Source of the DNA: Planctomycetota bacterium
Lineage (GTDB): Bacteria; Planctomycetota; Phycisphaerae; SM23-33
DNA length: 34,114 bases
Reading direction: 5' to 3'
Assembly (NCBI GenBank): GCA_024275995.1
Contig: JAJRYB010000086.1
Coordinates: 1-34,114, forward strand
Shown here: one piece after another, positions 29,612 to 34,114 of the stretch
Position numbering within the stretch: the stretch's first letter is position 1
Layout of the letters: the number at the start of each line of letters is the position of its first letter
The notes under the pieces: generated by a model
The model's input: the letters and a program-made list of their open reading frames with translations, nothing else
Database searches by the model: none
What the model was told of the DNA's origin: nothing
Made by a program: the position numbers and the translations under genes

Positions 29612-30967
29612 CGCCTCCTGCGCCAATCGCGTTACTTCCGCGATAGCATCGTCGGCGGACAGACGCCGCGATACGAGTTGGGCGAGCGTCGAATCGACTC
29701 CCATGCTCCCACCGGCGTAGAGGTCGTATGCGGCTACGCGCTGGGCACCCCGCTTGACCAGCACGCCGGTGAGTCCGACCTGAGCGACCCGCGAATGAGC
29801 GCAGCCGTTGGGGCAGCCGGAAACGCAGACGACGCTTTCGGCGTCCAGCACGCCGGATAACTTCTCTCGAAGACGCTCGGCGATGCCGTTCGTCTCGACC
29901 AGTGCCCTGGAACACCACTTGCTTCCCGGGCAGGCGATAACGGTCGGCTGGGGCTTGGCGGTCCGTGCGAGCGGTTCGTGCGCAGCAATCGCTTCCCGCA
30001 GCGCGGAAACGTCGCGGGCGAACAGCACCACGCGATGTCGCGTGTCGATGCGCACGCGAAATTCGTCGCGCGAGGCGATCTCGCCGATCGCTTCCGCCTG
30101 GTCGGTGGAAACATGCCCGTTGGCAAACGTCAATGCGATACGTTCATCGAAGCCGTCGCCTGGCGATTCCATCTGCACTTCGGGAAAGGTGCGCGAGGCC
30201 TTCTCGGAGGCGAACGCCTCTTCCAGCAGAGCGACGAATTTCCCATCGCCCAGCCGCTCACGGACATGACGCAGACGGGCGCGGGAGCGATTTTCCCTGT
30301 CGCCGGCCACGGCGAAAACGCGAGCGACCGCCACGGTAAGCGGCAGCACGTCGTTGGCGTCGATCCAGTCGAACAGGCGGATACCCGTAGCGGGCCTGGC
30401 GCCGAGGGAGCCGGCCGTCACGACGGAAAAACCCCATCGCCCGTTGCGATTCACCGCGACGAAGCCCAGGCAGTTGATCCAGGGTTGTCCGCAGTCGCCG
30501 CTGCACGAGAAGGAAATTTTCAACTTCCTTGGTAGCGAATAGATGCCATCGATGGATTCCAGCTCGCGACGAACCAGCCAGGCCAGCGGAAGCAGGTTTA
30601 CGCTTGAACTACTGACGCCGCTGCACGGACAGACGGTGATGTTCCGCAGTGTGTCTCCACAGGCGCCGAGGGCAGTCAGATCGGCCTCGGCGATAGCGTG
30701 CTGCACGTCGCCGACGCGATCTGCCGGAACGTCGTGCAGCTCGATATCCTGGCGGGTCGTCAGGTGCAGCGGCGCCGTGGGAGTGAACTGCCTTGCGATC
30801 CGGGCGAGAGACTTCCACTGCCCACCGCTCAGAATACTGCCCAGCAACTTTACCCTCTGCATCCAGAGTCCTTCCTGTCTTTGGGGATACAGCCCCGCCA
30901 ACCGTGCGGTGCCCGGATCGTCCGGGACGGCGTCGCAGGGAAATCCTGCCTGCTTGTTCTCTACCAT
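29600..30967 (-). CDS. Ferredoxin-type nitrite/sulfite reductase (siroheme, 4Fe-4S)
   Basis: LHLTTRQDIELHDV, PRKLKISFSCSGDCGQPWINCLGF, CPGSKWC (Cx5C) and GCPNGC (Cx3C); terminates with TAG. Confidence 0.88.
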   Translation of the reverse strand: MVENKQAGFPCDAVPDDPGTARLAGLYPQRQEGLWMQRVKLLGSILSGGQWKSLARIARQFTPTAPLHLTTRQDIELHDVPADRVGDVQHAIAEADLTALGACGDTLRNITVCPCSGVSSSSVNLLPLAWLVRRELESIDGIYSLPRKLKISFSCSGDCGQPWINCLGFVAVNRNGRWGFSVVTAGSLGARPATGIRLFDWIDANDVLPLTVAVARVFAVAGDRENRSRARLRHVRERLGDGKFVALLEEAFASEKASRTFPEVQMESPGDGFDERIALTFANGHVSTDQAEAIGEIASRDEFRVRIDTRHRVVLFARDVSALREAIAAHEPLARTAKPQPTVIACPGSKWCSRALVETNGIAERLREKLSGVLDAESVVCVSGCPNGCAHSRVAQVGLTGVLVKRGAQRVAAYDLYAGGSMGVDSTLAQLVSRRLSADDAIAEVTRLAQEASNH

Positions 30968-30992
30968 GGCAACGCTCCGATGATTCGATTTT

Positions 30993-31204
30993 TCATATAC
31001 CCGCGACGTCGAGCAGTTTCAACGGCCGGGTGTGGATTCCGCACTCGCCGCCACACTTGCTGGTTCCTATCCAGCGTCCTGCCCGCTCGTTGGGGTCCAG
31101 GCTGATGTTCGAGCAGGGGGCGCATCCGCGCGGGCTACTTTCTCTTTAAAGTTCGCACCTTCAACCAGTGCTTTTACGTCTTCGTTAATGGCTGTGGTCA
31201 ACAT
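30993..31204 (-). pseudogene. Remnant of phosphoadenylyl/adenylyl-sulfate reductase (CysH): C-terminal module out of frame with an SD-preceded N-terminal start
   Basis: Minus frame gives SSPRGCAPCSNISLDPNERAGRWIGTSKCGGECGIHTRPLKLLDVAGI* (CxxC, ERAGRW, ECGIH); ATG at 31204 with AGGAG starts MLTTAINEDVKALVEGANFKEKVARADA in another frame. Confidence 0.7.
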
Positions 31205-31279
31205 GAATGGTTCTCCTGCAATTAGTATGTCTTTATTCGGATCGGGGTTGAAATATGTTTACCGGGTGCGCCTGCTGCT

Positions 31280-31735
31280 CTAAATACAGTAGCTTCCGAC
31301 ATACTGGCCGGTGGCGTTTTTTTCATCGATGAGATCCTGAAATGTCGTCTCATCGTAGACGGCCGCCACCGCGTCACGCACCCGGCTCCACATACCCATG
31401 AAGGCACGCTCGCCTTCGAGAGAGCAGAAAGCCTCGTCGTTACGGTTGGTACACTGCACCGGACCGATTGGACCGTCGATGAAACGGATAATCGCCCCCA
31501 CGTTAAGCGAACGCGGTGGAACGCTCAGCAGGTAACCGCCACTGACGCCGCGACGCGATTCGACAAAACCTCCCTGACGCAGCTGCCGGAGAATAAGCTC
31601 CAGGAAGCGGGGGGGGATCGCCTGGACGGAGGCAATCTCCGCGACCGAAGTCGGCCCGGCCCCGAGCCTCGAGGACAACTCGTATATGGCCCGCAAGGCA
31701 TATTGACATTTCCGGGAGACGTTCATTTCCTGCAA
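31280..31735 (-). CDS. Rrf2-family transcriptional regulator (CymR/IscR-like)
   Basis: VSRKCQYALRAIYELSSRLGAGPTSVAEIASVQAIPPRFLELILRQLRQGGFVESRRGVSGGYLLS; terminates with TAG. Confidence 0.92.
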   Translation of the reverse strand: MQEMNVSRKCQYALRAIYELSSRLGAGPTSVAEIASVQAIPPRFLELILRQLRQGGFVESRRGVSGGYLLSVPPRSLNVGAIIRFIDGPIGPVQCTNRNDEAFCSLEGERAFMGMWSRVRDAVAAVYDETTFQDLIDEKNATGQYVGSYCI

Positions 31736-32000
31736 AACCCCAATACCATACTAATATGATCGGAATAATAAGCTATACGCTGAAGCGGCTCAAGACCTTT
31801 CCGTAATTTTTTGGAAAATAGTCTTCTACCCAATCGCTTCGGCGCATAACACTTGCCATATCAAGCGATTACTGACTAGAGGCCGGCGGGGTGAAAAATC
31901 ATAGATACGTCAGGTTCGTTTTCGCCTGTCCGTGATACCGGACAAAAGCAGCTCCCATCCGGTCTGCGGACGGAGGCTGGGGTGGAATATCAAATGTCTC

Positions 32001-32021
32001 TCTCGCCTTTCTCAGGCGAGA
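32001..32021 (-). terminator. Hairpin TCTCGCC-tttctca-GGCGAGA just downstream of the zinc-finger gene stop
   Basis: Perfect 7-bp inverted repeat 11 nt past the TAA (32033-32035) on the minus strand. Confidence 0.5.
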
Positions 32022-32032
32022 TGGGCTGCGGC

Positions 32033-32338
32033 TTACTTCAAGGATGCGAGCTTCGCACGCTTGGACTTGAGGCTTCTGAGGGTCTTCTTGAGAGCGGATA
32101 TTTCCGCGTCAAGCTCGGCTGAGAGTTTCTTCAGACCGGCGTCGAAACCGGTTGTACTCTTAGCGACGCGGCGAACGATTTTCTTCGCGCTGGTTTTGGC
32201 CTTCCTGTGTTTTACTTTCTTTTTCGCCGGTCGGCACTTTGGCGAATCGGCGTAATGAACTCCCAGGCTTCTTCCGTTGCTGAAAATCGTTCCACACGTC
32301 TTGCATTTGAATACGCGTTTGGGTTTTGCCTTGGCCAT
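32033..32338 (-). CDS. Small C2HC zinc-finger protein with Lys/Ala-rich linker and C-terminal coiled coil
   Basis: MAKAKPKRVFKCKTCGTIFSNGRSLGVHYADSPKCRPAKKKVKHRKAKTSAKKIVRRVAKSTTGFDAGLKKLSAELDAEISALKKTLRSLKSKRAKLASLK. Confidence 0.8.
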   Translation of the reverse strand: MAKAKPKRVFKCKTCGTIFSNGRSLGVHYADSPKCRPAKKKVKHRKAKTSAKKIVRRVAKSTTGFDAGLKKLSAELDAEISALKKTLRSLKSKRAKLASLK

Positions 32339-32370
32339 GTTTCTTTCTTTCATAAGAGGTTAATGGAAAC

Positions 32371-32386
32371 GATCGACATGTTGATC
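32371..32386. promoter_or_regulatory. Near-perfect 16-bp palindrome GATCGACATGTTGATC, candidate operator
   Basis: One mismatched pair; located in the AT-rich divergent region between the zinc-finger gene and dprA. Confidence 0.35.
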
Positions 32387-32485
32387 AAACATTATATTGT
32401 TTCATATCGCATAGTCAAGACTTTACAGTAACGACATTGAAATAATCATGATTGAATATATGATAACTTATCGGGCGGTGATTTC

Positions 32486-33619
32486 ATGGAGAATGAAATG
32501 AGTTCCGAGACACTTCGCGCTGCACTTGGGCTTCACCTGGCCGGCGGCGTGGGTGCTGTTCTTTATTCCAGGCTCATTGAAAAGTTTGGCTCTCCCATTG
32601 ACGCTCTCGCCGCCGGACCGGCTGGTTGGCGGTCCGTTCAGGGTATCGGCAGCAAGACGGCCGAGGCAATTCGGGCGGTTTCCGAAGCGGATATCGATGA
32701 GGAGTTGGCGCTTGCCGATCGCGCCGGTGCGGAAATAGTGACCGTCGGGTCTGATCGTTACCCGGCCGCGTTGGAGACCATCTTCGATCCGCCGGTGGTG
32801 TTGTACGTTCGCGGCAGGTTAACCCGCCCCGACGCCGTTGCGTTAGGCGTAGTGGGCGCCCGTCGATGCACGCACTACGGCATGGAGCAGGCGGAGCGTT
32901 TCGGGGGGCTTCTCGGAAGGGCGGGTCTGACGGTTGTCTCCGGAGGCGCCCGGGGAATAGACACTGCCGCCCATCGCGGAGCGCTGACCGCCGGGGGCAG
33001 GACGATTGCCGTAATGGGTTGCGGGCTTTGCGAAACTTACCCGCCGGAGAATGCGAAACTCTTTGATCGGATCGTCTCCGAAGATCGTGGCGCCGTCATA
33101 TCCGAACTGCCGATGCTGACGAGCGTGCTGAGCGGAAACTTCCCCACGCGGAACAGGATTATCTCCGGGCTGTCGCTGGGCGTGTTGATCGTGGAGGCGG
33201 CCCGTCGAAGCGGAAGCCTGATCACCGCGCGCGAAGCGGACGAGCAGGGCAGGAGAGTCTTCGCCATACCCGGGCGGGTGGATTCGCCCATGAGCGGAGG
33301 GACGAACAGGCTTATCCGCGATGGCGTGACGCTCGTACAGAACCTGGACGACATTCTCGACGAGCTGGGCGACGTCGGGGCTGTGCTCACGCGGGCGGAT
33401 GAACAGGAGCGAGCGGCAGAGGACGACGAACCGCCGGGCCTGAGCGACCTGGAGGCGACGCTGCACGCCTCTTTGTCCGATGGTCCGCTGGGCCTGGACG
33501 AGCTTCTTCGCCGCACGGGAATCGAAAGCGGACGGGCGGTTTCGGCTATGACGATGCTCGTGCTCAAGGGCGCCGTCGAACAGAGGCCCGGGAATATCTT
33601 CGCGAGAAAGCGGCGATAG
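32486..33619 (+). CDS. dprA: DNA processing protein DprA
   Basis: GVVGARRCTHYGMEQAERF, SGGARGIDTAAHRGAL, VMGCGLCETYPPEN, FPTRNRIISGLSLGVLIVEAARRSGSLITAREADEQGRRVFAIPG. Confidence 0.96.
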   Translation: MENEMSSETLRAALGLHLAGGVGAVLYSRLIEKFGSPIDALAAGPAGWRSVQGIGSKTAEAIRAVSEADIDEELALADRAGAEIVTVGSDRYPAALETIFDPPVVLYVRGRLTRPDAVALGVVGARRCTHYGMEQAERFGGLLGRAGLTVVSGGARGIDTAAHRGALTAGGRTIAVMGCGLCETYPPENAKLFDRIVSEDRGAVISELPMLTSVLSGNFPTRNRIISGLSLGVLIVEAARRSGSLITAREADEQGRRVFAIPGRVDSPMSGGTNRLIRDGVTLVQNLDDILDELGDVGAVLTRADEQERAAEDDEPPGLSDLEATLHASLSDGPLGLDELLRRTGIESGRAVSAMTMLVLKGAVEQRPGNIFARKRR

Positions 33620-33630
33620 GGGAAAATTTC

Positions 33631-33735
33631 GTAACCACGAAGGTCACAAAGGCCACGAAGGTCACAAGGACGGCAAAAAATTGATGTAAAAAAACTTCGT
33701 GAACTTTGTGTTCTTTGTGCCCTTTGTGGTGAAAA
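33631..33735. repeat. Imperfect inverted-repeat element built from 'CACRAAGGY' units (accacgaaggtcacaaaggccacgaaggtcacaagg ... ttcgtgaactttgtgttctttgtgccctttgtggt)
   Basis: Left and right arms are complementary over about 35 nt; sits between convergent dprA and pheS, may also act as terminator. Confidence 0.75.
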
Positions 33736-33755
33736 AACGCGGCCTGGTGCGCTTG

Positions 33756-34114
<359 letters not shown>

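Overview
High-GC bacterial chromosome window, probably Planctomycetota/Phycisphaerae-like (inferred from gene content, not tested). Order: 3' part of a type II secretion/type IV pilus ATPase (PilB/GspE, minus), uvrB, an MNT/HEPN pair, a small conserved-looking protein, a CxxCH-containing sensor kinase (minus), MerR (minus), a membrane-anchored protein with an in-frame stop, UroD-like protein, GH130-like protein and GT4 glycosyltransferase. These are followed by a long division/cell-wall (dcw) cluster: mraZ, small ORF, rsmH, LysM protein, ftsL-like, ftsI, murE, murF, mraY, ftsW, murG, murC, murB, ddl, ftsQ. It lacks murD at its usual position and ftsA/ftsZ downstream. The window ends with a membrane protein, DUF6485-like protein, MBL hydrolase, sulfite reductase (minus) beside a broken cysH remnant, Rrf2 regulator (minus), a small C2HC zinc-finger/Lys-rich protein (minus), dprA and partial pheS (minus). 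The most striking signal is that four otherwise intact genes (pilB/gspE, murE, pheS and the membrane-anchored ORF) each carry one in-frame stop. In pilB and pheS the stop sits exactly on a conserved Glu, and in the other two Glu fits, so all four can be explained by GAG>TAG or GAA>TAA. UAG also clearly terminates several genes here, so global reassignment is not supported. Systematic G>T error or damage, or context-dependent readthrough, are the live explanations. Other signals are two ~80-bp tandem duplications at gene 3' ends, three dispersed intergenic inverted-repeat elements, and a frameshifted cysH remnant.
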